Below the pieces are notes generated by a model. The model ran no database searches and was not told where the DNA came from. It was given only the letters and a program-made list of their open reading frames with translations. Positions 39,206 to 52,233 of a DNA stretch of 64,000 bases are shown here, in pieces (position 1 is the stretch's first letter; the number at the start of each line of letters is the position of its first letter). A program made the position numbers and the translations under genes. Source of the DNA: Psilocybe azurescens (Eukaryota; Basidiomycota; Agaricomycetes; Agaricales; Agrocybaceae); the NCBI GenBank assembly GCA_023853785.1, contig JAJIRX010000522.1, positions 124,001 through 188,000 of the forward strand, written 5' to 3'.

Positions 39206-42120
39206 TGCATAGCAGCGTCCCTGCGATCGCAGAACCCCATCGAATCGGAGCAAAGATGTAAGACTAGGACCAACGCCCGGTGTTGTGTCGGAGATCAAGG
39301 AAGCGCACCCCTTCAACTTGTATACTATTACCACTACTTGCTTTATGCCATACACTTACTCAGAAGAAGAAAAAGTCTAGCCCATCCGGATGGCGGCGAG
39401 TTTCTCTGGAATGTACCAAATCTGCCAGTGTGCGGGCCTAAGATGACCGACGGCAGGATAGCTCCTGACAGCCTTGCCCTTCCCAAGACAATGAAGACAC
39501 GAAACGACACGACGGGTGACATGTAGTAAAGAAGCATATGTTTGTGTGAGGACCCGAGCCTAAATTGAGATCAAATCCTTCGTCTGTGTACATAGCTCCC
39601 AGGCTCTCCTAGGAAAGCTAGTGTTCTCGATCAACCACCGCATACCGAGAATTTTCCGCACAAAACCAAGGCCGGGGCGCCCCGCAAAAACACGATTTGA
39701 TTTTGCAAGATTTATTGACTCCTCAATCTACAGGAGACTCCGAGAAACGATGTCACCTCTTTCACGGAGGGAGTCACAGTATAATGACTTTTATCGCACT
39801 GGTAGGATTAGATTAAGATGCCAATCAGCAAGAGGTCCAGAATCTTTGCATCCGGCCATCGGAGTAATCTCGCGGGTTCCAAGTTCATCAGTTACCCCTC
39901 AAGCCTCACTAGGCTTCACTGAGCGCCCCTTTCGGTGGTGAGAGTCCTCAAGGCTTAGACGTCGGACAGGCCACGACGCCATAAGTTGGCTGCTGACTCC
40001 TCAGAGTCATGAGGCACGAGCAACAACTCGACAGTTGTACTGCCATATGTTTGCTAGAAGGCGAAATGCGTGGCTGCCTAGATATGCGAATGATAAATTA
40101 TCTCCTTGTTTTCTACACGCAGGCGCGATTCAAATTCTAATTAGATACGTAGACGTTAATAGAGCGGTGATGTTTTGATGGTATTCATGCATGAGCACTT
40201 GCTATATAAATATGGTGATGTTCTCGACGTGCTGCCCTTCGGTGACCGAAAATATAAACCTGGCTTGCCAATTTGAGAGATGAGCTGAGTACTTTACTGG
40301 GAATAATGACATAGTGCTTCCCATCCCTTCGCACACACCGCCTTTGCAAAAGGTGACCGCAGTGGGAGTTAACATGTCACCCGATCTTCTTGAACCGGTA
40401 TGATGTCTCGCAGACTGTGCCAAACATGGAAACTCTACTATAGAGGAGGGCCTGTAAATACCACACCCTGGTGGGGGACATGCACGGTACCGACCCTACA
40501 GAGCCGCTTAAGCTCCGCGTTCGCAAAAAACGAGTTCGTGAAATTAAAGACAAAGATAACGCACCATCCATGTTTTCTTGACATTTCATTTCTGCGAACA
40601 GAGCATTATTTCGAGGCGGCGTACACGCTTGGATATAGCAGAAAGGTGTGACATCATTGAATCCAGAGAAGGGTCCAGGTCTGTAAAAATACGCCTTATG
40701 GCAAGGTAAAAGAACCTCAGACTCACGAGGAAAAGAAGAGAATGTCTGAAGGATGCGCAGTCGATAATGTGCTGGCATTCAATCAAACTAGCATGAGTAT
40801 TTCTTGAAGGAATCTCGCGAACTCTGGCAATTGACAGTTTTCCGGGATTACAAGGCAGGCACGCCAGGTTTTGGGCGAGAAGCCAACAAATACAGGGATC
40901 GGAACTCCAGAAGTGCACCACTTCAATCCTAGTTGGTAGGAATTGTTCTCAAGGGTCCCCGTCCACGTGTAGAGCAGAAGAAACGAGACTGGGGTCGACA
41001 GAGTGGCTTCCAATCGATTATTGTCGGCTAGTCGGCGTCTCTGCGTGCGCCATTTGAATTTTTAAAAGCATGTTCAAGGAGTCAAAGACAGTGAGAGAAA
41101 GCATGATCTAAGAATAATAAACCGGCTATTATTACTGCCTGAAAGCAGCGACGCGACGCGGGAGAATTGGACGTCAAACATCTGCTCATACAATGTGCAT
41201 GACTCATCATGCATCATGAGCGATAGACAAAGAAGTTATTGTCCAGTAGGTCATGGGTTAGAATGTAACCTTTCCAGAGATATCTAAATAACTAAAATTA
41301 CCACTGCCTGTAAGTATATAAAGAGCTGTTCGAAATTCGAATATAAGCAACCGCCTAGAATAACACGCACCTACCCCAAATATTGAGAATATTTGGTCTC
41401 GTAGACGTTAGGGCAACCACTGGGTTCCAGAATACTAGCCTTCAGAAGAGTCATTGAAACTGCCCGCCGAAAATTGCGACTGACAGTGATGTTGTTCATA
41501 TAACGCCAGCTTCAGAAGAGCTAATTTGTCTCGTACAATCCAGGAAATGGGAGGGCGGTCGGTGAGCTTCCGTATTTAATTTGAAGCAAGCACATCTCTA
41601 TAAGGACCACATTTACAACCCAGTCCTCGCTTTGCCACTGGTTGTGAGAGAACATGAAATTACATGCTTGCCTACAATCGATGCTTCGATCTTCATGTCG
41701 ACTTCAATTTATGCAAAAGCAGTGAGGACCATGCAGGTTTGAGCTCGCCAAGTCCAGTCATCCAGTCGTGTTCCTTTGCGTTCCCCACTATACGGTCATT
41801 GGCAAAGCACAGATTTCACTGTCATGAATGACCATGCAAAAACAGGCAAATCCCGTACGTGGCCTAAGTCGTCCGCGTCGAGAGGTCAATGGATCTAAAG
41901 CTGAGGAGAAGACAGTGGCAGGTGGTTAAGGTTCAAGATGCGATACAATTCAAGCCGGATGAAATAGACCACAAACATTCCTAGAATAGGAATTGGGACC
42001 AAAACATTCAATTTTGGACCACAAAGCACTGATCACACCACGCCTCCACCTGCCACCACCATCGTCGAAGTCCGATCCATTCAAATAGATACCAATATAA
42101 ACCTCTTACAACTACTTCGA
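39206..42120. other. Long intergenic region, no supportable gene
   Basis: Several ORFs of 60-130 codons (e.g. minus 40377-41013) lack motifs and cannot be spliced into a credible protein. No repeat or RNA gene was recognised. Confidence 0.45.
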
Positions 42121-42952
42121 TGGCACCTCAAGGCCCTTCGCAGGCTAACTTTTCTCCTCAGGGAAAGTGAGTTCAGTTCCGCTCTTATCATCATCGGTGA
42201 GGGCGACGTAATGACCAACACACGGCAGTCCTCCTCGAAACGTATCAATGGAATTCACAAAGAGTATTGCAGCGGAAGTACGGGTCCTACTGGCAGAGAT
42301 AGGAAAGCTTCGTGATGAAAGACGCCAGCTGCAATAGTGCGTCCAACTAATTTCTTACAAATCGTGATCTTGAACTGATGCTTGAATGGTTGAATTTGTG
42401 AAGCGAGATCGCTGAACTCATGGCTGTTCGATCCAAGTTCAGCGCCAATGGAGAGTTTCAGCCCGAATGGAGGCCACCAGTGCGTCGCTTTGCATATACA
42501 TCCATCCGAATGGCGTCTAATTATCGCTGATTAGGCGATCGAAGCACCTCCTCTGGAAATGCCCCTGGCAATCGAAGAAGCTCCCCCTCAGGCCAAACCA
42601 GGCTGGCGTGTTGTGCATAAGAAACCGGAAAGGAAAGCAAGAACGACCCCGAAGATGGTCGGAGGCCCGCCAGCTCCTCCTACCCCTGCACCTGAACCCC
42701 GCAAACCGGAAGCACCAGCTTGGGCCCAGTGGAGGCGTATGTGGCATATCCTCATTTAACATGCAGTACTCTTAACTTTGTTCTGTCCTTATAGCGAACC
42801 CTCTTCTTGCACCAACCCCTGTTGCTCCAGGCTCCCCTGGACCTCCCCCCTCGAACTGGACTTTTTGGTAAGCCATTTTCTCATGTGTGAAAAGCCTGAT
42901 CAGAGCCTGAGCGATTTCCCTCGTAGGCCCCTCTACTCCACCTCCGAAATAG
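42121..42952 (+). CDS. Conserved Pro-rich small protein, function unknown
   Basis: The spliced reading starts MAPQGPSQANFSPQGK. Then PPRNVSMEFTKSIAAEVRVL and LAEIGKLRDERRQLQ, joined to YEIAELMAVRSKFSANGEF. These form a predicted coiled coil. The rest is Pro-rich: EAPPLEMPLAIEEAPPQAKP, KPERKARTTPKM, PAPPTPAPEPRKPEAPAWA and PLLAPTPVAPGSPGPPPSNW. The last splice is ambiguous. With one T fewer in the run before the donor near 42871 the end reads TFGPSTPPPK with a stop at 42950-42952. As printed the frame would end at about 42999. The coiled-coil N-terminus looks like a protein conserved in basidiomycetes, but I cannot name it. Confidence 0.6.
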
Positions 42953-44540
42953 ACGTTCCCCATCATTTCTTGAGTGCGGATCTATTGTCATTTGTATAAA
43001 AGTTTAAAGTTGAGAGAGAAGTCTTTCTAATTGTACAGCGACTGATGTCGCCCTGCGTCATTCCATTTCTTGTTTGTATTTTTTAGATACCTACTATTCT
43101 TTCTTGGCTTCGGCAGGATCCATTTTGTACCATCACCTTTCAAATTCCAGCTTCCCCTGTCAGCCATTTTAGCCTGTGCTGGGCATATTTCTTCCCATTT
43201 CTTTTACGAACCGCTGAATCTCATAGTTAAACTATCAACTGCCCAAGGCCTTCCCATTCCGAGTCGCTATCCACCAATTGATAATCATTAATTGCGATAT
43301 TGATCTCGACCTGCCACTCCATAGGATGAACAAGACGAATAAGTACAAATTACAATCCCAAAAGCCACTGTGTCATAAGAATTCAATTTGAATTGAAATA
43401 TTTAAATCGATCGTATCTTAACGTTCGACTCTCAAGACGGCAAAACATTCGTTCGATTTAGATTAGTTCACGGAAATTCCGGTCTCACTTGCTATTCATG
43501 ATTGTTAGAATCCGTTAGAATTGTGAACGCCAAGAAGAGTTAAAAATCAGAATGAAGACGGACGAATTGCGGAAAGTTGCTGGCGTGTGTGTGGAGAATA
43601 TATCATGCCCCGACCAGTCATAATTATCCGTATGTCGTTTTCAAGTGCCTGACGTGTTAAGGCAAGGTACACTGGTCTTCCAACGATACCAGAGGGAAAG
43701 AAATGGTGAGCTGCAACTCTTGGTTACAACGTCTTTGTATGCGGACTTAGTCAACATTACTTAAAGAAAACCCTTTCCTTTGTAAACGATTTTGTTGAGA
43801 AAACTTGGTACAATTCGTCTTAAGCTATTAACTGTTCTCAAGTCATCTGCATCTTAAAACTTAGCCTATTATCATCAAACATATCCTGCGACAATTTCGC
43901 GACCCCAATACATCCCGGCGGGCGGCTTCTCGAAACCGCTTCAAATTCGAGAAGGCTTTGCAACTTCCAAATGCAACACCACGCGCCCGGTCAATAAATT
44001 TAATACCTCACATCGTGCATGTGGTCGAGGCGAAGGAATCTAAGAATATATCATCCACCGGCGTTTTGTCGAAGCTTTTTAAAGGTTCTATTCACACCGC
44101 ATTTACCCTCGGTTTCCCCACCGTCCACGAGTCGACTGTGCTTTGGCGCGCACACAGGCATCGCCGAAAGTGGCAAATATATAGATAGACGCTTCGCGCT
44201 GTTAGTATCGAGGTTAAATATAACTATAGCCAACGCGATATGAGTCCATGGAGCATTTGTATTTCTTAAATGTCCGTCGCGGCCGTTAAAGGTTCTGTGC
44301 TTTGCGTGTGGTGGACTCTGTTATCCGTGATGTCTCCCAGGTTTTCCCGGTCTCTTATTCTGAGTCGATGAATGGACAATGGTGTATCCGATGTGAAGAG
44401 GTCTTTGATATACAGTATTCAAGAATGATGAAAAGACGACATCGAACTAGGAGATAAGTACGAACATATTATATTCTATCTGCAAACAGAAGCGCCTACA
44501 TCACACATGCGCATGCACACCGGCAATGCGTCCTGCATAT
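42953..44540. other. Intergenic, no supportable gene
   Basis: ORFs such as 43070-43291 and 43958-44188 have no motifs. This is the 3' side of the fungalysin gene. Confidence 0.5.
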
Positions 44541-47010
44541 TCACTGACATTCCTGAGGCACATTCGATCCGTCAAGGAAAGCGCCCGGGCTTTGCACTGC
44601 ATTCTGCCCCAGTCCACGAGAGGCGAAGGCTTTCCAGATCATACAGACGTGCGCGCCGTTATAGCGATTGTGATCAGCTTGTATTATAGCATCACGAGCT
44701 TGGATGACTTTGATATCAAAGAGAAATGAGAAAGGAGCGATAATCAAAGTCAGCCTTGACACGGACACAGGACTCGAAGCGAAGAAAAGTGGATCACGTA
44801 CACGAAGGTTCGCAAGGCTGGATAGAGAGGGCGTCGATGAACAGATGCATGAATATGACGTTTCCTTTGTTGACGTCTGGGTTAACTCTAGCATTGTTGG
44901 AGAAGCCGAAACTATTGACGAGAACGGCGTAGACGTTGTGCAACATGTTGGCCCATACTTCACCGATACCTGTATGCAACGCCGTGTCAGAGGTTTTCTC
45001 GGCATATGTGGGTAGCGGCAATTGAATTAGCACGAACTGTGTACATCCGTAACTCCGGTCAAGCTAGATAATCGGAGTGGGTTGACTGATCTGAAGGTTC
45101 CACATAAATATTATTGGCACAGCTAAAAGGAGCTTGACACTCACGGGTCGGTGGAGTATGGGTGACTGCGTCCTCCCTGTGGATTGTTGAAAATATATCG
45201 ACCAAAAGTAAAATCTTGAACAGGATCAGGAGTCTGTTCAGTCCAGCTAGTAGTCGAAACCAAACATGGATAAGTAAAGTCTTCGTACTCACTGTAGAAA
45301 AGCAATGAAAACTTACTCGGCCATCATATCCGACCAGCCTTCTCCCAGTCCTGCGGAGTACAGACTTCCCAAGCAGTCAGCCGTTCCGCCCCCTGTCAGA
45401 CGGTTGGTGATTCCGTGCGTGGCTTCGTGTACTAACATCGAGTTATCGAGATCTGTATCACGCCTTACCTGAATGTGTACGAAATGAAATTGAAGCACCC
45501 TGGTGTATATAGCTTGTGCACTTACTACACTACCACCTGTGTATAAATATGTGTTGCATTCCGCCGGCTGACCCCTACAGTCGAACCTTTTTAAAAATCA
45601 TTGTGATTAATTGGGTTCGAAGAACGTACTCGGGAGGGGTAGCGAATTGTGCAGTGTTGAATTTTCTCGTATCTTGAACCGTCACCACTACAGGATCGCC
45701 ACCGACACCGCCTAGGCCGAAGTTGTTGACTTGGAAGTTGAACGCCTTTTCATTGAAGCCGTACATGTAAGCGAAGTCATGAACGGAGTTGATAGTGTAA
45801 AACGCGTTGACGACTGCAGCCTGAGGATTGGTGCCCTGGAGCGGGTCGACGCTTGAGTTGTAGAGATAGACAAAATTGATCGGGGCGGACGTTTGGGGTA
45901 CCGGGAGCTTGGTAGCATAGTTCGAGGCGACGACGTTGTTGCCACTTTGTGGGTCGACCAGGATAAATGAAGATGTGAGGTGAGTTTATGTTTGCAAGAT
46001 AGTTCATGAGATCTTACGAGGTGGTGTTGGTGACTGGTCCGCCGCTGGTATGCCAGCCTAAGGGCGAAGCATCCAAGTCTGCTAGTGTATACAGGAGCAA
46101 TTGACCTTCGATGATGGATTGTCTTGTGATGAAGATAGCTTCTAACTGTGGAATTCAAGATATGATCAGCCTGGATATACCTATGACTGGGTTAAATCAT
46201 AGCAAGACACGCTTACGAAAAGATGGGACACGAAATTTGAAGCAGAGACCAGTTCTCCGGTGTGAGCATCGACATGAGCTTGGTACCAAGTGCCCCTTTC
46301 CTCGTTTTTGATCTGCATGACATGGACAAGCGCGATTAACCCATCGGACTTGACGAAATATTCAAGCGATGGAGGATGCCCGTTGTAGGTTCCATCCAGG
46401 CTCTTTTCGGCATTGGCAATGGCGGAAGCCAGTGTGATAGATGGCTCCGAAGACGCAATTTTGTCTTTGAGGGAAAAGGTTACATGTCAATCAAAGGACT
46501 GGTAAAGGACTACATACCAACGGGAACAAAGGACGAGCCAAATGCCACGACTTTACCGTTCTTCATCGCGACATTCCCCACCGCATTGGAAAAGGTGATA
46601 TTATTCTGTAAAATGGTCAAGTATTAATCTGAAAAACATTGATCGAAGAAGAAATTTCTGACATGGGCTTGTTTGACATAGACATGATTGACTATGTCAG
46701 AGGAATAGCCGCTTGTGTATACGACTTCATGAGACTTTATCCCAAGTTTGGCCTGGACAAAAGAGACAGCGGCACTGTCGAGGTCCCGTTTTTTCAGAGA
46801 CCAGTGCATTGATACCTTCTCCGTATATCTGAGGAATGTTAAAACTTAGGCCCTTAACGGTTGAAATATGGAACTCACCTCATAGTTCACTTTGGGGTGG
46901 AAGGCCTTTCTTACAACACGAGAATCGTCAACCTCTTGTGAATGAGGAGAAGCCCTGATCACGGAGAGAAGCGACAAAGTAACAAAAGCGAGAAGAGAAC
47001 GAGAACGCAT
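44541..47010 (-). CDS. Fungalysin, secreted M36 metalloprotease
   Basis: Extracellular zinc endopeptidase made as a prepro-enzyme. Signal peptide MRSRSLLAFVTLSLLSVIRA. The FTP-type propeptide includes DLDSAAVSFVQAKLGIKSHE, YVKQAHV and WYQAHVDAHTGELVSASNFV. The mature domain shows NPQAAVVNAFYTINSVHDFA, MYGFNEKAFNFQ, the zinc motif MLVHEATHGITNRLTGG (HEXXH) and the third ligand region GLGEGWSDMMA. Then GRYIFNNPQGGRSHPYSTDP, IGEVWANMLHNVYAVLVNSF and the end FLDGSNVPQECQ. About ten short introns. In the propeptide the T-run at 46789-46794 (A-run on the coding strand) looks one base too long: SEKRDLDSAA needs five A's. The catalytic region is intact. Likely secreted for nutrition. Confidence 0.92.
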
Positions 47011-48273
47011 GCCCAAGTTCCAAGATAGCTGCGACTCGACTGTTATTCGATACGAAGGCGGTGTGAGGGGTCGCTCTTTTTGATAGATGCTTTTATATAT
47101 AAGACCCCATAAATGATAAATTGAGTTCATTAAACAAAATTGCGCTGGATTGAGTGTTCTTCAATTCCTGGTCTGATCATCGCGCTGAGAGTGCGTAAAA
47201 GAATCAAGTTTACTTATCCACATTGGTGAACAAGCTCCACGGCATGATCGGATCATAGCAGATTGTTAAGAGGCGCATCCTCCTTTTTCACAGTTTGACG
47301 TCCGAACCCAAGTGCCAGTGATAGTAGCCCTGGAGTGTTCACTGGAGGCTAGCGCCGGCCTTGAGTCAAGATTCAAGAAGCAACGTGCCCCACCCCTGAC
47401 TCATTTTTTCAAGCATGAGTTATTCGAGTTAATAGCCTGAAAGATTACAAGAAAGAAATTGAGGGTTTGTGCTCGTTAATGCCCATCAAGCTTCCTTCGA
47501 TATTAGCATCTGTGTAGAAGTAGCAAAGAACCAGCCTTCCAGTTGGCAGTCGCTCAGTGCAACCACCGCCCATGTCCCTAGGAGATTGAGTTGCCAATCC
47601 GGATCGCTGATTTCAAAAGACAAATATTGCTTGTATAAACGCAAAAATATTCCAGAAAGACTCTACTTTTGAGAATGGCAGCATGGCAGAGCAGACTGAG
47701 TAGTACCGTTGAAGGAATTTGGAAAGGAAACAATCAGGACTCGGCCGACTGATTTCGAATTTTCGGCACAGATCAACCGCCGAATATGCCGATGCCCGTG
47801 AGAATATTTATTCAGACGAAATGCCAAGAAATACACCTCTTCTTCTTCACTTTACGCTGAATCCCAAGAAACATGGTTTAATAGTTTCTATCGTCCAATT
47901 TATATTAGAGTTTCTCTAAAAATATGGAAACAGAAACTGTGAGAACTTCACCGGAGTCTGATTATTAGTGTAAATTTCTGGTGAGTCTCTTCAGACTGGA
48001 GCAACATACAATATCCCGATACTCAATCTTTTTGGAGTATTTAATAGATCTCGTGGTTGGTAATGATATCCGGTGCTAACGGTGCTCCCAACTTTCATCT
48101 TTTGGCGGTCCTATATCATGTGCGTATATCCATGGATGTTATGAACACCTGAACTTGTGACTATCATGTTTCTCAACCCGGGCCGTTGTTCAAGGAGATT
48201 GTGTATAAGGGACCGTCTGATCTTTCTCTGAGCTCTCACCGCACAATCTAGTGGACATACCTCCGCTATAACG
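47011..48273. other. Intergenic between fungalysin and esterase promoters
   Basis: Divergent promoters; no gene recognised. Two plus ORFs (47469-47672 and 47719-47919) have no motifs. Confidence 0.5.
47091..47101 (-). promoter_or_regulatory. TATA box of the fungalysin gene
   Basis: The minus strand reads cttatatataaaag about 85 nt upstream of the start codon, a normal spacing for a fungal TATA promoter with a short leader. Confidence 0.65.
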
Positions 48274-49529
48274 ATGACTCCAGACGCTGAACGAGTATCA
48301 AAGCAGCCTATACATCCATCGGTCATTTCAAGGCTAGACCCCGAGTATCTTGAATTCCACAACAAGAACCTTCTCTACTTAACTCCACCTCATACTTTGC
48401 CATGGGATCCTTCTATTCGGAACGCTCCTACAGTCCCTGGATCATCTGAGCCTCTCAAGGTCGGCAAGACAGAGGACTTTGACATGCCGCACACCAAGTT
48501 CAGAGCGTTCACGCCAGAAGGCGCGCCACCCGTCAACGGCTGGCCTGTATTCATATTCTTTCACGGAGGTGGGAAACAGGGCGGTTGGGCCCCAGTGGCG
48601 TCTTCCTCATCTGATCCATGGATTTTTTGTCGTGTAGGTGGTTGGACCTTGGGTAATATCGGAAGTGAAACGGCATTCTGCACAAACTTATGTGTTCGTG
48701 CGTGTATATCCGCTCAAATACGACGAGAGAGTGATGTATTAATGTGGATATTGTACAGGTGCGACATGTGTGGTGATGACGGTAGATTATCGTCTTGCGC
48801 CTGAACATCCGTATCCCGCAGCAGTAGACGATGCCATCGACTCACTTCTCTGGGTTATAAAGAACGGAAAGAGCGACTCAATGTCGATCCAGAACGAATT
48901 GCTGTCGGAGGTTCATCAAGGTGAATATACATCATCCCATGTCCCATTCTCAAGATACATGTCAAACTTTAGCGGAGGAAACCTGGCGACCATTCTCGCT
49001 CTCAAAGCCGTCGAAATGCAACCACCCATCCCCATCGTCTTCCAATTATTAATCGTCCCAGTGACCGATAACACAGCTTCCATCGAGAACTCCTGGGCAG
49101 AAAACGCACTCACTCCCTGGCTATCCCCTGACCGCATGATGTGGTTCCGTCACAACTACCTTCCATATAAAGAAGACTGGACCAAATGGGACGCTTCGCC
49201 TCTTTTCGCCCCGGAAGATTTGATTAGAAAGCTTCCCAGGACATGGATCGCCGTCAACGAGCTTGACATTCTGCGCGATGAGGGTATTCAATATGGAGAG
49301 AAGCTAAAGGAGGCCGGTGTCGTCGCGGATATTGAGCTGTATAAGGGCGCCCCGCACCCGATCATGGCGATGGATGGTATGTGTCTGATCAGTGATACCC
49401 GTCGTATTCCATTCGATTCATTTAGAACCTGACGTGCTGTTCTGCTTCCCTTCCTTAGGGGTGCTGTCAATCGGAAAGAAATTAGTGTCTGATGCAGTAG
49501 CTGCTTTGAAGAGTGCATTTGATACATGA
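48274..49529 (+). CDS. HSL-type alpha/beta hydrolase (esterase/lipase)
   Basis: Carboxylester hydrolase of the hormone-sensitive-lipase family. Starts MTPDAERVSKQPIHPSVISR. The oxyanion motif FFHGGG spans an intron and continues GWTLGNIGSE. Then CVVMTVDYRLAPEHPYPAAV, the nucleophile elbow GGSSSGGNLATILALKA (GXSXG, also split by an intron), WIAVNELDILRDEGIQYG with the acid Asp, and APHPIMAMDG with the His. The end is VSDAVAALKSAFDT. No signal peptide. One base seems missing near 48868-48872: the frame must change to read KERLNVDPERIAVGG. All triad residues are present. Confidence 0.9.
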
Positions 49530-50302
49530 ACACTTGAACCTAACTGAACCTTCATTTCTGGTTCATGGTGGTCGGCATTGGATAGGGGCTCTCCGTGTTT
49601 CGAATCCCAGTTATGTTATTGGCGGGAGTTCCTGTAAACACTTTCTTGTTTACTTGAGTATAGAGCCAGATAAATCTGTACAAGACTGTACGTATGGATG
49701 AAAAAATGGAAGCTAACGCCAACGGGAACAAAGGCCAGGAACATTCTCTGACAATTTTGCTCAGCTCTTTCCTACCCCCGAACCATGATATCGATACGAA
49801 ATGTATTTATAACAAGGAACATTCAAGCGTTGAAGGGGAGCACCCTGCACTGTGCCTACGTATTCCTTCAGGCTTCTAACCTCGGTGACGGAGGCAAGCT
49901 CGCTTAATTCTTGTCCGATCAATTATCAGGAAAAAGGGACGTGACTTCGGGATTTAGACAGTGGACATTGAAGCTGAAGCCAACGACTGCCAGGCGGTGC
50001 TTGCGCATGCCAAAGCAGTGCAATTGGCGATTAAAGATATGCTGAAGAGCGCATTAACATTCAACCTATTCTGCAAAGCCTGAAGCCTTCAAACCCACTC
50101 ATCACAAACGCAGCACCCTCCGCGTCCGCGTCCCCCCGTCTCTAAAGATATTCATTTCTGCGTTGTATGTAATATCCCCAAATTGGCTAATCGCCCCAGA
50201 TAAAGCTTGCTGATTATGATTATGATCTCCGCCGTGGTTGTGTTCCATACTTTATATATATGCATCATTTATATCAAATTCCCCAGAGTCAGCTGGTCGC
50301 TA
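49530..50302. other. Intergenic, nothing recognised
   Basis: Short ORFs only. A stretch near 49970-50080 reads AEANDCQAVLAHAKAVQLAI in one frame but has no start or partner exon that I can support. Confidence 0.45.
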
Positions 50303-50328
50303 TAGTTGCGGACAAGCAAAGGCATCCA
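50301..50328 (+). repeat. Left terminal inverted repeat
   Basis: Starts tatAGTTGCGGACAA; pairs with 51226-51253. Confidence 0.85.
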
Positions 50329-51251
50329 GTTTTTCGACCATTTAGTTTGGTCTCAAATAGTATCTAAATACATGCAAGGCCATTAGGGTTTCCAGAATAT
50401 ACCATTTATAGTCAATTTTCACGAGCCGATTTCTCAAAATCTTTGTTCTAAGCATATGGAGGCCAAAAAATAGATAAAATCTTGAAAATATCGTTTTTGG
50501 ATAGATCTCATGGAGCAAAGTCTAATCCCAAAAAATCAAAACATTTTTACGAGCCGTTTTCTCACAAAAAATTAACAAGATGCCATCAAATGTTATCAAA
50601 GAAGAAGAAAAGGAATATTTTGGGCCTCGGAAAGCAAGAACAAAACATGTCTGCAGCCTTCCAAGCTATTGGCAATGACCCCATTGTCAACTGCACTGCA
50701 CAGGAGTATAATTATCAATAGTATGTTGCTCCCAATACCTTACTTTTCATTGTATATTTGTTTTTATTGAAGGTTGTGCACATATTATTACAATAAAGTT
50801 GAAAAAAAGACCCCACCAAAAACTGATAAGGGAAAATATAGGAGACAGTAATGGAAGTTATGTTCCACCGACGTTTTGCGGCACTGTTATAATAACAGCT
50901 CATGTGATTTGTATGCGATCCATAATTGACTGAAAGTGTGGCAGCACGGTCCATCAAGGGGAAAAAGCAACATTGTCAAGTTATTCAAGTGCTATCATGT
51001 CTATAGAAACTGTCCGCAATATCTGAGAAGGCTATCAGACTCTTAAGCACCCCAGATTTGGCCACTTACAGGCCAAAAAGTTTCAAAAATTTCGGCCAAA
51101 AATTTGGCGTCGGCTTTTTCTCGTGAGAATTTAATAAAAACATTGTTTTGAGCTCTAATTGATCGTCCGAGTTCGAATCCGGCGTTAGATTTTCGTAAAA
51201 AAGGCGGGTACCTGAGATACCAAATTGGATGCGTTTGGTTGTCCGCAACTG
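50303..51251. mobile_element. Non-autonomous DNA transposon with terminal inverted repeats
   Basis: About 950 bp bounded by inverted repeats (50301-50328 and 51226-51253; 25 of 28 positions match by eye, core AGTTGCGGACAA and GCATCCA). The repeats extend inward in degenerate form: TTTCACGAG near 50417 faces CTCGTGAGAA near 51119. Both ends are flanked by TA, as expected for a Tc1/mariner-like target site, but this is only suggestive. Internal ORFs are under 85 codons and show no transposase motif. The interior is AT-rich compared with neighbours. Confidence 0.7.
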
Positions 51252-51253
51252 TA
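51226..51253 (-). repeat. Right terminal inverted repeat
   Basis: The reverse complement starts tacAGTTGCGGACAA; pairs with 50301-50328. Confidence 0.85.
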
Positions 51254-52233
51254 TGTACTGGGAGCGCGATCTTGGCTTTCATCAACACCATTGCGGACGA
51301 GGTGGATCCTCTGATCACTTCACTCAACTTCAACTTGACCTCCGGTGCCCCGCCGCAGCCAGCAAGGGCAAGGGCACTGCCACTTACATCACCTGTAACT
51401 GATATCGGTGCCGCTTCTGAACTGTCCAAGGTCAACGACGATCTGTGATCTACCTATTTCTTTTACCTCGCACCAGAGAGTGCTGATGGGTTCCTTTATC
51501 TTTCCTTTCCCATTCATGTTCCCTTCTTTTATCTTTTGGACATAGCAGAAGATGGCAGCTGATACAGGGCTTAGCGGATGCTGCTCTTAAAGTAGCAAGC
51601 AATCGAGAACCTGAATAACAGCACGGTACGCCCTTCCTTGCGCGGTCCCGACTCCCTTTCTGTATTTGGTGCAAGGTAAATGACAGCCTAATGTCCTTTT
51701 CCTTAACATTTGGGAATAAGCAGATGACGGATACGTTCCTTCAGTCTCGGATCCGGAAGTACAAGCAATAAAAGATGGCTTCGATAGACTCCTCGATGGT
51801 AAAACGGATCCAAGGGGTGTGTTAGGGAGAATACCTCCCAGTTTCGACCGGATAGTACTTCAAGTTGAAAAGCTTGCGACTGAAGCGGACGCATAACGAT
51901 ATGATATTATGCACATAAGCTCTAGAAGAAAGAGTTTTTCGATTTTTAAAAGTTCTAAAGATCAACAACGGCATATAGAAAAACTGGAACAATTACGGAG
52001 GAAAGATAGTGTGTACGATAGCGATTACAAAACAAAACATGATAGATAAACGATAAATAGTCAGCGAATTCGAAAGAGATTTGTCTGAAAGCTCATCTAT
52101 GAGAGGGAGACTCGAACTGAATTCAAGTGGAGAGGGTATCTAGCCTGACGCGAGATTCCTTTGGTTTTTAAGTATGGTTTCCAATTGGGTATCCAATGGG
52201 GACTTCGAGTGGGACTTCGAAGTGAGGAACGCT
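51254..52233. other. Unresolved exon-like stretches next to the element
   Basis: Two plus-strand stretches look coding: 51254-51448 (ILAFINTIADEVDPLITSLN, ending SELSKVNDDL) and about 51720-51896 (DGYVPSVSDPEVQAIKDGFD, ending VEKLATEADA). They do not splice together in an obvious way and match no family I recognise. They might be the remains of a gene whose upstream part was cut off by the element. Confidence 0.3.

Noticed and set aside
41100..41700. Candidate LTR or repeat
   Set aside because: No direct or inverted repeat partner found in the window and no target duplication seen.
43070..43291. Hydrophobic ORF that might be a membrane protein
   Set aside because: T-rich non-coding sequence often gives Phe/Leu-rich ORFs. 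No introns, start context or similarity support it.
49560..49625. Possible tRNA (tttcgaatccc box)
   Set aside because: No acceptor or anticodon stem could be paired around it.
51140..51190. Possible tRNA T-arm (gagttcgaatccggc)
   Set aside because: The flanking bases do not form a T stem, and no D-arm or acceptor stem can be folded around it. It lies inside the inverted-repeat element.
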